In this document: one piece after another, positions 54,268 to 63,842 of the stretch
Layout of the letters: each line of letters opens with the position of its first letter
How positions within the stretch are numbered: position 1 is the first letter of the stretch
Source of the DNA: Desulfotignum sp.
Lineage (GTDB): Bacteria > Desulfobacterota > Desulfobacteria > Desulfobacterales > Desulfobacteraceae
NCBI GenBank assembly: GCA_021737695.1
Contig: JAIPDL010000002.1
Span: 62,001 to 126,000, forward strand
Direction: 5' to 3'
DNA length: 64,000 nucleotides
Program-made: the position numbers and the translations under genes
Notes under the pieces: generated by a model
What the model was told of the DNA's origin: nothing
Databases searched by the model: none
Seen by the model: the letters and a program-made list of their open reading frames with translations, nothing else

Positions 54268-55206
54268 ATGGGATTTGATCACACGACCGTGATGCCGGCG
54301 GAAGTCTTTGCGTACCAGAACCTGAAACCCGGAGATATCTGTGTGGACGGGACCCTGGGAGGGGCTGGACACGCCCGTGCGACCATACAGGCCATTCTCC
54401 CGGACGGCCTGTTCATCGGAATCGATCAGGATCTGGATGCCATCGCCCACGCCCGAAATGTGCTGCACCCGTTCAAACAGAACATCATTCTGGTTCATGA
54501 CAATTTCTCGCACCTTTCAGCGATCCTGGGTCAGCATGATATCACCCAGGTCAACGCCATTGTGCTGGACTTAGGCTTTTCATTCAATCAGATCACCCGG
54601 GCACACCGGGGATTCAGTTTCAACCGGGATGAACCTTTAGACATGCGGATGGATACCCGACAGAACATGACTGCTGAAATGATTGTAAATACGTTTTCTC
54701 AGCAAGCCCTGGTGGACCTGTTTTTTTCTTTTGGGGAAGAAAAATTTTCCCGCCGCATTGCCGGAGTCATTGTCCGGGAACGGGCCATTCATCCAGTTAA
54801 AACCACCGGACAATTGAGCCAGATCATTGTGGACACCGTCCCTAAAGCCCGGGCCGCCGCATCGAAAATACATCCGGCCACCCGAGTATTCCAGGCATTG
54901 CGCATTGCCGTGAACCGGGAACTGGATCATCTGACCCGGTTTATGGAACAGCTCCCGGACCTGCTGACCCAAGGCGGCCGAATCTGTATCATCAGTTTTC
55001 ACTCTCTGGAGGACCGCATTGTCAAGCAGCATTTAAAAACCTATGAATCTGGGTGTACCTGCCCCAAAACGCTGCCCCGGTGCGTGTGCCACAAACAACC
55101 GGTCATGAGATCGAGTGTAAAAAAAATAGTCACCCCCACACCCGAGGAAATTGCTGCAAATCCCATGGCCCGAAGCGCCCGGCTCAGAGTGGCGGAAAGG
55201 CTATGA
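54268..55206 (+). CDS. rsmH: 16S rRNA m4C1402 methyltransferase RsmH
   Basis: A 312-residue SAM-dependent methyltransferase that modifies the N4 of C1402 in 16S rRNA. Seen: CVDGTLGGAGHARAI-like motif I (CVDGTLGGAGHARATI), IGIDQDLDAI, VNAIVLDLGFSFNQIT, RGFSFNRDEPLDMRMD, AARVFQALRIAVNRELD-like (TRVFQALRIAVNRELDHL) and FHSLEDRIVKQHL. Second gene of the dcw cluster. Confidence 0.96.
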   Translation: MGFDHTTVMPAEVFAYQNLKPGDICVDGTLGGAGHARATIQAILPDGLFIGIDQDLDAIAHARNVLHPFKQNIILVHDNFSHLSAILGQHDITQVNAIVLDLGFSFNQITRAHRGFSFNRDEPLDMRMDTRQNMTAEMIVNTFSQQALVDLFFSFGEEKFSRRIAGVIVRERAIHPVKTTGQLSQIIVDTVPKARAAASKIHPATRVFQALRIAVNRELDHLTRFMEQLPDLLTQGGRICIISFHSLEDRIVKQHLKTYESGCTCPKTLPRCVCHKQPVMRSSVKKIVTPTPEEIAANPMARSARLRVAERL

Positions 55207-55207
55207 A

Positions 55208-55486
55208 ATGAATGACTCCGCTTTGAAATGGGTGGTGATTCTCTCTGTTCTGTTTGGCGAGATGCTGCTTCATGCCTGGGTGAGAACCGGCGCCACCCAG
55301 GTAACCCTTGAAATATCTTTGGCCCAGTCCCGGTTGTCTGACCTGTTATCTTATCAAAGGGAACTCACTCTGGAGAGAGACCGGCTCAAATCCGACACCC
55401 GCATCATCGGTATTGCCCGCACCCAGCTGGGCCTGACTGAAGATGTGTTCAATCAGACCCTTTTTCTTGAAAAGGGGAATGACTGA
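55208..55486 (+). CDS. ftsL: FtsL-like septal membrane protein
   Basis: A 92-residue bitopic protein: a membrane helix (about residues 7-25), then a periplasmic coiled coil (QSRLSDLLSYQRELTLERDRLKSD, in parts) that would join FtsB/FtsQ to the septal FtsW-FtsI synthase. Sequence of FtsL is poorly conserved; position between rsmH and ftsI and the helix plan identify it. One base separates it from rsmH and its stop shares one base with the ftsI start. Confidence 0.8.
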   Translation: MNDSALKWVVILSVLFGEMLLHAWVRTGATQVTLEISLAQSRLSDLLSYQRELTLERDRLKSDTRIIGIARTQLGLTEDVFNQTLFLEKGND

Positions 55487-57219
55487 TGTCGGACCCGGCT
55501 CAAAAAAAAATTGCCAATCGGATCCGGTTCATCCAGGTGGTTCTGATACTCATTTTAGCAGGACTGGGTATCAAGTCCTTTGACATTCAGATCCTTAAAG
55601 CCGACGAATATGCCCGCCGGGCGGAAAACGGGTATTCCCGGGAACTGACCATCAAAGGGGAACGGGGCCGAATTCTGGACCGGCACTGGAACAAACTGGG
55701 TGCTACTCTGGATGCATTGACCGTCACCGCAGACCCGTTACGCATCGAAGCCCCGGTGAAAACCGCCCGGGCACTGGCACCGCTGCTGGAGATGGATCTC
55801 AAAGATCTGATGCAGAAATTTTCCAGAAAGAGCCGATACGCACTGATCGCGGAAAACATCTCTCCGGATCTGGCGTTGAAGGTGAGAGCCCTGAATCTGC
55901 CGGGCATCTATTTCCAGAAAAGCTTTAAGCGGTTTTATCCCAACCGGGATCTGGCAGCTCAGGTCTTAGGGTTTACCGGAAAACAGGACGTGGGGCTGGA
56001 AGGCCTGGAATTCAAATACAATGATGTTTTAGAAGGTCACGCTGTCACCATCCGGGTCCGGCGGGACGGCACCGGTCGAATCCTGGACATCGACAGACAA
56101 AAACAGGCGGAACTGCGGGGAAACGATATCGTGCTGACCCTGGACAAAAAAATTCAGTTGTTCACGGAAACAGCCCTGGAAGAGACAGTCCGAAACCATC
56201 AGGCCAAATCCGGCATGGCTTTGGTCATGCGCCCGACCACCGGTGAATTGCTGGCCATGGCCCATTATCCCCGGTTCAACCCCAACAATTATCAAGAGTT
56301 CGATCCGGCCCTGTTCCGAAACCGCATCGTCACGGACTCATTTGAACCCGGCTCCACCATGAAAGTTTTTACAGCGGCGGCAGCCCTGGAAAATGGCATG
56401 GCTCCGAACACCCTCTTTTTTTGTGAAAACGGCCGGTACCGAATCGGAAAATACACAATCCGGGATACCCACCCCCATGACTGGCTGACCATCAATCATA
56501 TCATTGCTTATTCCAGCAATATCGGTGCGGTCAAGATTGCGGAAAAAATGGGCAGACAGTCGCTGCATGATTATTTAAGCCGATTTGGTTTCGGCAATAT
56601 AACACAGATAGACAGCCCGGGAGAAACCACGGGAACCTTGATGCCGCCTGAGCGATGGACAAAGATCGACACAGGTGCCATTTCCTTTGGTCAGGGCATT
56701 TCCGTGTCAGCCATCCAGCTGGTTTCAGGCATCAGCACCATTGCCAACAACGGCCAGGTCATGGAACCTATGCTGGTGAAAAAAATTGTTTCCAACACTG
56801 GGGAAGATCTCAAAATATTTCATCCAACCCCGGTACGTCAGGCAGTCTCCCCCCGGACGGCGGCCCGGGTCAAACACATGATGGCGCTGGCTGTCCAGGA
56901 AAACGGAACCGGCACCAAGGCGGCGCTGGCAGGATACAATGTCTGCGGAAAAACCGGCACTGCCCAGAAAGTAGTCCAGGGCCAGAAAGGGTATGCCAAA
57001 AACATCTACACATCGGTTTTTGCCGGATTTGCCCCGCTTCAAAATCCCCAGCTGGCCGTGCTGGTGGTGGTGGATGAACCCCGTAACAAATATTACGGCG
57101 GGGATGTGGCAGCACCGGCTTTTAAAAATATTCTGGCTCAGGCTTTTAATTACCTGAGTATTCCCCCGGCTGCCGGCAGCATGGTGGCTGCAGTGACGGA
57201 TCAAGGAGAGTCATTATGA
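55486..57219 (+). CDS. ftsI: Penicillin-binding protein 3 (septal transpeptidase FtsI)
   Basis: A 577-residue class B PBP. An N-terminal membrane anchor (about residues 12-33) precedes the PBP dimerisation domain (with RGRILDRHWNKLG) and the transpeptidase domain. The active-site serine is S290 in GSTMK (289-293), followed by SSN (343-345) and KTGT (489-492). No PASTA domain follows. It cross-links septal peptidoglycan. Its TGA overlaps the next start by four bases. Confidence 0.95.
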   Translation: MSDPAQKKIANRIRFIQVVLILILAGLGIKSFDIQILKADEYARRAENGYSRELTIKGERGRILDRHWNKLGATLDALTVTADPLRIEAPVKTARALAPLLEMDLKDLMQKFSRKSRYALIAENISPDLALKVRALNLPGIYFQKSFKRFYPNRDLAAQVLGFTGKQDVGLEGLEFKYNDVLEGHAVTIRVRRDGTGRILDIDRQKQAELRGNDIVLTLDKKIQLFTETALEETVRNHQAKSGMALVMRPTTGELLAMAHYPRFNPNNYQEFDPALFRNRIVTDSFEPGSTMKVFTAAAALENGMAPNTLFFCENGRYRIGKYTIRDTHPHDWLTINHIIAYSSNIGAVKIAEKMGRQSLHDYLSRFGFGNITQIDSPGETTGTLMPPERWTKIDTGAISFGQGISVSAIQLVSGISTIANNGQVMEPMLVKKIVSNTGEDLKIFHPTPVRQAVSPRTAARVKHMMALAVQENGTGTKAALAGYNVCGKTGTAQKVVQGQKGYAKNIYTSVFAGFAPLQNPQLAVLVVVDEPRNKYYGGDVAAPAFKNILAQAFNYLSIPPAAGSMVAAVTDQGESL

Positions 57220-60200
57220 AATTATCCGTATTGCTGCAAGACATCGTCCCTTCGTTGCCGCAAACAGACGTGGAGATCACCGGCATCCAGACCCGGGCCC
57301 AGAACATCCAGCCGGGCCAATTGTTTCTGGCCATCAAAGGATATGCCGCCGACGGTCACGATTACATCAAAATTGCCCTGGACAAAGGGGCGAGCGCCGT
57401 GGTGGCCCAGAACAATCCCGGCCGTCTGAACCGGGTTATTCAAGTGGAAAATTCCCGCCGGGCCGCTGGAATCATTGCCGCCAGATTCTTTGGAAACCCG
57501 TCCCAGGACCTGTTTCTGGTGGGCGTGACCGGCACCAACGGAAAAACCACCATCACCTATCTGATGGAACAGATGTTTCTGGCGGCCGGTTTCCGCTGCG
57601 GGGTCATGGGCACCATCAATATCCGTTACAACAGCAGGCATGTGGATGCCCCCACCACCACCCCGGATGCGTTGACGATCCAGAAAACCCTGGCTGAAAT
57701 GAAACAGGCCGGCATCACCCATGTCATCATGGAAGTGTCTTCCCACGGCCTGGATCAGTTCCGGGTGGACGGGTGTCATTTTGATATGGGAATTTTCACC
57801 AACCTGACCCAGGATCACCTGGATTATCATCCGGACATGACCGCGTATTACCAATGCAAAAAACGGTTTTTCACTGATTTTCTCAGGCCTGGTGTCAACG
57901 CACCCCGGTTGTCAGCCGTCATCAACATGGATGACCCCTGGGGTGCCCGGCTGGCAGGCGAACTGGATTTTCCGGCCATGCGTGTCAGCGCTGAAACTGC
58001 CGAAAACAACAGGGATTTGGAAATCCGGGTCCAGGATATCATGGACTCGATCCAGGGCATCTTCGGGCGTATGCATCTGGGCAGCGACACCATGGCGTTT
58101 TCCTCTTCCCTCACCGGCCGGTTCAATCTGGAAAATATCTTATGTGCGGCCGGGGCCGCCTATGGCGCAGGGGTAGACCCCATACAAATCCAACAGGGAC
58201 TGGCGGCCTGCACCGGTGTGCCCGGCCGGCTGGAAAAGGTTGCCAATCCGTTGAACCGGTATCTGTTTGTGGATTACGCCCACACACCCGACGCTCTGGA
58301 ATCGGTCCTCAAAACTTTGAAACAGCGCGCCACCCGCCGCCTGGTCACTGTTTTCGGATGCGGCGGGGACCGGGACCGCACCAAGCGGCCGTTGATGGGA
58401 AAAATTGCCTGCCGTTACAGTGATGTGACCATTGTCACATCCGATAACCCCAGGACTGAAAATCCGGACCAGATCATTGAAGATATCCTGACAGGTATCC
58501 GGGAAACCGGAACCGTGGTAACCCCATGTCCTGATCTGTCCGCCGCCGTTGAATCCTCAACATATGCGGATTTTTCCGGGACGATCTGTCACCCAGACCG
58601 GAAATATGCCCTGAATGCGGCTGTGCGGATTTCCCGGCCCGGAGACATCATCCTGGCAGCAGGGAAAGGCCATGAAACCTACCAGATCACCAATACCGGC
58701 ACCATCCATTTCGATGACCGGGAGCAGCTGGCCGCCGCCTGTAAAGCCATGGCAGAACGATTCGTTCCCATCGCCTGGACCCGAAACGATATCGCTGCTG
58801 CCCTGGGAACATCCCCCACAGCAGACACCTTGGATGATGCATTTGTATTCACAGGTATCAGTACGGACTCCAGAACCATTCTTTCCCATGAAATATTTCT
58901 GGCTTTGACCGGGGATACGTTTGACGGCCACGGCTTTATTCCGGATCTGGTCTCACGCGGTATCCGGGGATTTGTGGTGAAAACCGGCACCCGGATCAAT
59001 TCAAAAGAAAAAAACATCGCCCCCGCCCCTGAATCAGGACCGGTGGTGTATGAAGTGCAAGACACCCTCGAGGCTCTGGGAAGACTGGGACATTTCCAGC
59101 GGACACGATCCCGGGCAAACGTGCTGGCCATAACCGGTTCCAACGGAAAAACCTCCACTTGCCGTATGGCCCGGGCCATTTTTCAAACCACGTTTGACAC
59201 TTTGGCCACCCAGAAGAACTTTAACAACGAAATCGGGGTTCCCCGGACACTGCTGTCATTGTCTTCTGCCCACCAGTGGGCTGTGGTGGAAATGGGCATG
59301 AACCAGCCCGGAGAGATGAACCGCCTGTCCGGCATTGCCAGGCCGGATATCTGTGTTGTCACCAACACCACCGGGGCCCACCTGGAAGGATTAAAAACCG
59401 CTGACAATGTGGCCCGGGAAAAAGCGCGGATTTTTGATCATGCCGCTCCCGGCAGTGTGGCCGTAATTTTCAACGATGACCCCAGAGCCCGGATTTTAAA
59501 AGATCATGCCCGAAACACTCAGGCAATTGAAAGAATCGTGACATTTGGCAGCGATGACACGGCAGATGTGTATGCCACAGATATCCGTTCCTCCGGTGGG
59601 ATGACCCGGTTTCTGGGTCATATTCAGGGAGAAGCCGCCCGCTTTCATCTGCAATCTCCGGCCCGGTTCATGATATTCAACGCCCTGGCCGCCCTGGCGG
59701 CAGCAGCAGTGGCCGGCATCCGCGTACCAGACATGCAGGCCGGCATGGCCGCATTCACCCCGGTTTCGGGACGGCTCGACATCCAGACACTCCCCGGCGG
59801 TATTCATCTGATCGATGATACGTATAATGCCAATCCCGCTTCTATGACCCTGGCATTGATGACCCTGGCTGAGATGGCAAAAGATCCGGCCGCATCGGGA
59901 ACCGGCCGGACTGTGGCGATTTTAGGAGATATGCGGGAACTGGGTCCTGACAGCGAACACCTCCATCGGTCTATGGGACAAACCGCTGCAACACTGGGGA
60001 TTACCCGGTTATATCTGTACGGCCCGCTGAGCAGCCACATTCTGGCAGGGGCTCTGGCAGAGGGAATGGCCAAAGATGCCGTGTTTCACGGCACCAAACA
60101 GGAAATCGAAGACCGGGTTCAGGCATTTATACATGCCGGTGACTGGATTCTGGTCAAGGGCTCCCGGAGCATGGCCATGGAAACCCTCATTGCCCGGATG

Positions 60201-60245
60201 CAGACACGTCTGCATGACACGGTTTCAAAACAGGGAAAGGATTGA
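57216..60245 (+). CDS. murE-murF: MurE-MurF fusion (Dap ligase and D-Ala-D-Ala ligase)
   Basis: A 1009-residue single frame joining two Mur ligases. Residues 1 to about 510 are MurE: ITGIQTRAQNIQPGQLFLAI, GVTGTNGKTTITYLMEQ and DNPR at 410-413, the motif that selects meso-diaminopimelate. Residues about 515-1009 are MurF: VFTGISTDSRTI, ITGSNGKTSTCRMARAIF, NFNNEIGVPRTLL and IDDTYNANPASM. No internal stop or ribosome site was seen at the junction. The fused protein would add Dap and then D-Ala-D-Ala to the UDP-MurNAc peptide. It overlaps ftsI by four bases and precedes mraY by three. Confidence 0.95.
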   Translation: MKLSVLLQDIVPSLPQTDVEITGIQTRAQNIQPGQLFLAIKGYAADGHDYIKIALDKGASAVVAQNNPGRLNRVIQVENSRRAAGIIAARFFGNPSQDLFLVGVTGTNGKTTITYLMEQMFLAAGFRCGVMGTINIRYNSRHVDAPTTTPDALTIQKTLAEMKQAGITHVIMEVSSHGLDQFRVDGCHFDMGIFTNLTQDHLDYHPDMTAYYQCKKRFFTDFLRPGVNAPRLSAVINMDDPWGARLAGELDFPAMRVSAETAENNRDLEIRVQDIMDSIQGIFGRMHLGSDTMAFSSSLTGRFNLENILCAAGAAYGAGVDPIQIQQGLAACTGVPGRLEKVANPLNRYLFVDYAHTPDALESVLKTLKQRATRRLVTVFGCGGDRDRTKRPLMGKIACRYSDVTIVTSDNPRTENPDQIIEDILTGIRETGTVVTPCPDLSAAVESSTYADFSGTICHPDRKYALNAAVRISRPGDIILAAGKGHETYQITNTGTIHFDDREQLAAACKAMAERFVPIAWTRNDIAAALGTSPTADTLDDAFVFTGISTDSRTILSHEIFLALTGDTFDGHGFIPDLVSRGIRGFVVKTGTRINSKEKNIAPAPESGPVVYEVQDTLEALGRLGHFQRTRSRANVLAITGSNGKTSTCRMARAIFQTTFDTLATQKNFNNEIGVPRTLLSLSSAHQWAVVEMGMNQPGEMNRLSGIARPDICVVTNTTGAHLEGLKTADNVAREKARIFDHAAPGSVAVIFNDDPRARILKDHARNTQAIERIVTFGSDDTADVYATDIRSSGGMTRFLGHIQGEAARFHLQSPARFMIFNALAALAAAAVAGIRVPDMQAGMAAFTPVSGRLDIQTLPGGIHLIDDTYNANPASMTLALMTLAEMAKDPAASGTGRTVAILGDMRELGPDSEHLHRSMGQTAATLGITRLYLYGPLSSHILAGALAEGMAKDAVFHGTKQEIEDRVQAFIHAGDWILVKGSRSMAMETLIARMQTRLHDTVSKQGKD

Positions 60246-60248
60246 TTC

Positions 60249-61328
60249 ATGTTTTACGAATTTTTATACCCCCTTCATGACCAGTTATCCTTTCTCAATA
60301 TTTTCCGGTATATCACGTTCCGATCAATTTACGGGGGGGTGAGCGCATTTTTGATCTGTTTTTTTCTGGGTCCAGCAGTGATCCGAAAGCTGGCGGCCAT
60401 GCAGATCGGACAGGTGATCCAGACGGACGGTCCCCAAACCCATCTGGGCAAACAGGGTACCCCTACCATGGGGGGCAGTCTGATTCTGTTTTCAGTGTTC
60501 ACCACCACTATTTTCTGGGGCAATCTGACCAACCATTACATTTTTATTTTACTGCTCACGCTGCTGCTGTTCGGGGCCATCGGATTTGTGGATGATTTTC
60601 TCATGCAGGTCAAAAAACGGAACATGGGATTCACAGCCAAAGGCAAATTCATCATTCAGATCGCCTGTGGACTGGTAATCAGTCTGCTGATTTTTATCAG
60701 CCCGGACTTTACCACCACCTTGACCGTGCCGTTTTTCAAAGATTTTTCACCGGACTTAGGCATCTGGTACATCCCGTTCGCCTGCCTGGTCATTGTCGGT
60801 GCTTCCAACGCCGTGAACCTGACCGACGGACTGGACGGACTGGCCATCGGTCCGGTGATCGTGGCCTCGGTCACATATATGTTTTTTGCCTATGTGGCCG
60901 GACATATCCAGATTGCCGAATACCTGCATGTGCGCCATATCACCTCTGCCGGAGAAATCTCAGTAATCTGCGCCATTCTGGCCGGAGCCGGCATGGGATT
61001 TTTATGGTTCAACGCCCACCCGGCCCAGATTTTCATGGGGGATTCCGGTTCCCTGCCTTTGGGCGCGATTCTGGGTGCCATTGCCGTGGTGGTGAAACAG
61101 GAAATACTGCTGCTCATTGTGGGTGGGCTGTTCGTCATGGAAGCCCTGTCCGTGATTATTCAGGTCGGGTATTTCAAACTGACCAAAGGAAAACGGATCT
61201 TTAGAATGGCCCCTTTACATCACCATTTTGAACTCAAAGGCTGGCATGAATCCAAAGTCATCGTCCGGTTCTGGATCATTGCCATCACCCTGGCTATTTT
61301 ATCTTTAGGTACGTTGAAAATAAGGTGA
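60249..61328 (+). CDS. mraY: Phospho-N-acetylmuramoyl-pentapeptide transferase MraY
   Basis: A 359-residue polytopic membrane enzyme that makes lipid I. About ten hydrophobic segments. Conserved loops: GTPTMGGSLIL, GFVDDFLMQVKKRNMG with the Mg-binding Asp pair, NAVNLTDGLDGLAIGPV, GFLWFNAHPAQIFMGDSGSL and RMAPLHHHFELKGW with the HHH motif. It begins 3 bases after murEF. Confidence 0.97.
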   Translation: MFYEFLYPLHDQLSFLNIFRYITFRSIYGGVSAFLICFFLGPAVIRKLAAMQIGQVIQTDGPQTHLGKQGTPTMGGSLILFSVFTTTIFWGNLTNHYIFILLLTLLLFGAIGFVDDFLMQVKKRNMGFTAKGKFIIQIACGLVISLLIFISPDFTTTLTVPFFKDFSPDLGIWYIPFACLVIVGASNAVNLTDGLDGLAIGPVIVASVTYMFFAYVAGHIQIAEYLHVRHITSAGEISVICAILAGAGMGFLWFNAHPAQIFMGDSGSLPLGAILGAIAVVVKQEILLLIVGGLFVMEALSVIIQVGYFKLTKGKRIFRMAPLHHHFELKGWHESKVIVRFWIIAITLAILSLGTLKIR

Positions 61329-62713
61329 ACAAAATCATGCATTTGCCCCGGACATCCTACATACTGATCTGCGGTTTGGGCCGATCCGGCCTGGCCATGG
61401 CACGGTTTCTGGCGGCCAGAGGATACACGGTCAAAGCCACGGACTTAGATGCCGCCAAAAATGTCCATGCATCTGAACTGCACGCACTGGGCATTGACAC
61501 CCGGATCGGATCTCATGATTCAGACACCTTTATTCGGGCCGGGGCCATTGTGGTAAGCCCGGGGGTTCCCCTGAATATCCCGCATCTGGTACAGGCAAAA
61601 GCCGCCGGTGTGCCGCTGTTCGGGGATCTGGACATCTTCTCACAGTACAACACCACCCCGGTGGTGGCCGTTACCGGCACCAACGGCAAAACCACGGTCA
61701 CCACCCTGGTGCGGGATATGCTGGAAGCTTCAGGCATATCCACGTTCACAGGCGGCAATATCGGCACACCATTGGTGGAATATCTCATGTCTGACACACC
61801 GGCCCGGGTCGTGGTGGCAGAAATTTCCAGTTTCCAACTGGATCTGGCCCGAAGCTTTGCACCTGAAACCGCCGTGCTGCTCAATATTTCTCCGGACCAT
61901 CTGGATCGATATGCGGACATGGCTGATTACTGCCGGTCCAAATGGTCGATTTTCAAAAATCAGGCACCTGACCATGCGGCCATAATCAATGCAGACATAG
62001 ATGACACCTGCCTTGCCCGTCCAAACCTATCCGCCCGATTATATAAATTTTCATCCACTCCGGACACCTGGGTTCACCGGGGGGCCAAAGTGGATAACCA
62101 GACCATTCATCTAATTCTGCCGGAAACTGCATCTGATCCTCCCAGACAGATTGAATGTGAGAACCGGGTCCGAATTCCCGGCATACACAACCTGGAAAAC
62201 ATTGCCGCCGCCGCTCTGGCAACCCTGTGTGCCGGAGGAACTCTTTCGGGGATCCAACAGGCGGTCAATGCCTTTAATGGACTGCCCCACCGCTTGACAT
62301 TCGTCACTGAAATACAAGGGGTTGGATTTTATAACGATTCCAAAGCCACCAACACGGATGCGGTGATTCGTGCCCTGGCCTGCTTTACAAAACCCGTGGT
62401 TCTGATCCTGGGGGGCCGGGAAAAAGACACGGATTTCACCCGGCTGGAACCGGCCATCTCACATGTCCGGCAGATCATTGCCATGGGTGAAGCCGCCCAT
62501 CATATTCATGACGTGTTCTCTCCCATTCGGCAGGTGAACGTGGTATCGAATATGAAAGCAGCGGTAATTGAAGCCCATAGGGCTTGCCGGCCCGGGGACG
62601 TGGTGCTGCTGTCTCCGGCCTGCGCCAGTTTTGATCTGTTTGAAAATTACGCGGCAAGGGGAGATGCCTTTATCCGTCATGTTCAGGATCTGGAGGCAAA
62701 AAACCATGGATAA
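61325..62713 (+). CDS. murD: UDP-N-acetylmuramoylalanine--D-glutamate ligase MurD
   Basis: A 462-residue Mur ligase that adds D-Glu. The N-terminal UDP-binding domain has LICGLGRSGLAMARFLAARG. The central domain has AVTGTNGKTTVTTLVRDML (P-loop), GGNIGTPLVEYL and SSFQLDLARSFAPETAVLLNISPDHLDRY (in parts). The C-terminal domain starts at about residue 320 with NDSKATNTDA, LGGREKDTDF and LLSPACASFDLFENYAARGDAF. Start is GTG at 61325, overlapping mraY by four bases; an ATG at 61337 is also possible. Its stop overlaps ftsW by 8 bases. Confidence 0.96.
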   Translation: MNKIMHLPRTSYILICGLGRSGLAMARFLAARGYTVKATDLDAAKNVHASELHALGIDTRIGSHDSDTFIRAGAIVVSPGVPLNIPHLVQAKAAGVPLFGDLDIFSQYNTTPVVAVTGTNGKTTVTTLVRDMLEASGISTFTGGNIGTPLVEYLMSDTPARVVVAEISSFQLDLARSFAPETAVLLNISPDHLDRYADMADYCRSKWSIFKNQAPDHAAIINADIDDTCLARPNLSARLYKFSSTPDTWVHRGAKVDNQTIHLILPETASDPPRQIECENRVRIPGIHNLENIAAAALATLCAGGTLSGIQQAVNAFNGLPHRLTFVTEIQGVGFYNDSKATNTDAVIRALACFTKPVVLILGGREKDTDFTRLEPAISHVRQIIAMGEAAHHIHDVFSPIRQVNVVSNMKAAVIEAHRACRPGDVVLLSPACASFDLFENYAARGDAFIRHVQDLEAKNHG

Positions 62714-63842
62714 CGTCCGGTCCGTGCATCCGATTTTCAAGGAAAGACTACTGCTTTTTCCGGCATTGATGTTGTGCGGTATCGGCATTGTTATGGTCTA
62801 TTCCGCATCCTCGGCCATTTCCATGCAGCACCATTTCACACTTTTTTATTATCTCCAGCGCCAGATCATATTTTTTGGCATCGGTCTGGGCGTGTTGTTT
62901 GTGGCCGCCTCGTTTCCCTACCGGTTTTACAACTACCTGGCTTATGTGATTTTAATCACGGCCCTGATCTGTCTGACCGCGGTTCTCATCCCGGGGCTGG
63001 GGGTTGAAGCCAATGGGGCGCACCGGTGGCTGGATCTGGGCATGTTCCGATTCCAGCCCGCGGAATTTGCCAAGCTGGCCCTGATTTTGTTTCTGGGATA
63101 CAGTCTGGCTAAAAAACAGCCCATGATCACGGATTTTTCCGTTGGATTCATGCCTCATATCATGGTCTTTGCCGTGTTTGCCACATTGATTATTTTTCAG
63201 CCGGATTTCGGTACCCTCGTGGTTTTGGGTCTGATCTGCTGGGGGATGATGTTTGTGGCCGGGGTCAAAATATGGCATCTGTTATGCCCGCTGCCTTTTA
63301 TCATTCCCGTGGTATATTTTCTGATTTTCAAAGTGGAATACCGGCTCACCCGGATTCTGACCTTTCTGGACCCCTGGGAAGATCCCTATAATGCCGGATA
63401 CCAGATCACCCATTCATTGAAAGCCTTTGGATCCGGCGGACTTTTCGGTCAGGGCATCGGCATGGGCATGCAGAAAATGCATTATCTGCCCGAACCCCAT
63501 ACGGATTTTATTTTTTCCATTATCGGCGAGGAACTGGGCTTGATCGGGGTGCTGGCCATCTTGACCCTGTATGCCATCATCCTGGTCCGGGGCTGTGCCA
63601 TTGCCAGGAATGCCGACACGGTGTTCGGCGCCATTACCGCCACCGGGCTCACCCTGTATCTGGCCATACAAATCATTATCAACATCGGCGTGTCATTGAG
63701 CGTGTTCCCCACCAAAGGGCTGACCCTGCCTTTTATCAGTTATGGCGGCACCTCTTTGATCATCAACATGGCGGTAATGGGCATTTTAATGAACATCGGG
63801 GCTACCCGTTCCCCATCGCCTGAAAAGGAAGACCCGTCATGA
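62706..63842 (+). CDS. ftsW: Lipid II glycosyltransferase FtsW (SEDS family)
   Basis: A 378-residue SEDS protein with about ten membrane segments that polymerises septal peptidoglycan with FtsI. Seen: VMVYSASSA, GVEANGAHRWLDLGMFRFQPAEFAKLALILFLGY (in parts), QPDFGTLVVLGLI, DPWEDPYNAGYQITHSLKAFGSGGLFGQGIGMG (in parts), PEPHTDFIFSIIGEELG and PTKGLTLPFISYGGTSL. The ATG at 62706 is the family start. It overlaps both neighbours, murD by 8 and murG by 4 bases. Confidence 0.96.
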   Translation: MDNVRSVHPIFKERLLLFPALMLCGIGIVMVYSASSAISMQHHFTLFYYLQRQIIFFGIGLGVLFVAASFPYRFYNYLAYVILITALICLTAVLIPGLGVEANGAHRWLDLGMFRFQPAEFAKLALILFLGYSLAKKQPMITDFSVGFMPHIMVFAVFATLIIFQPDFGTLVVLGLICWGMMFVAGVKIWHLLCPLPFIIPVVYFLIFKVEYRLTRILTFLDPWEDPYNAGYQITHSLKAFGSGGLFGQGIGMGMQKMHYLPEPHTDFIFSIIGEELGLIGVLAILTLYAIILVRGCAIARNADTVFGAITATGLTLYLAIQIIINIGVSLSVFPTKGLTLPFISYGGTSLIINMAVMGILMNIGATRSPSPEKEDPS

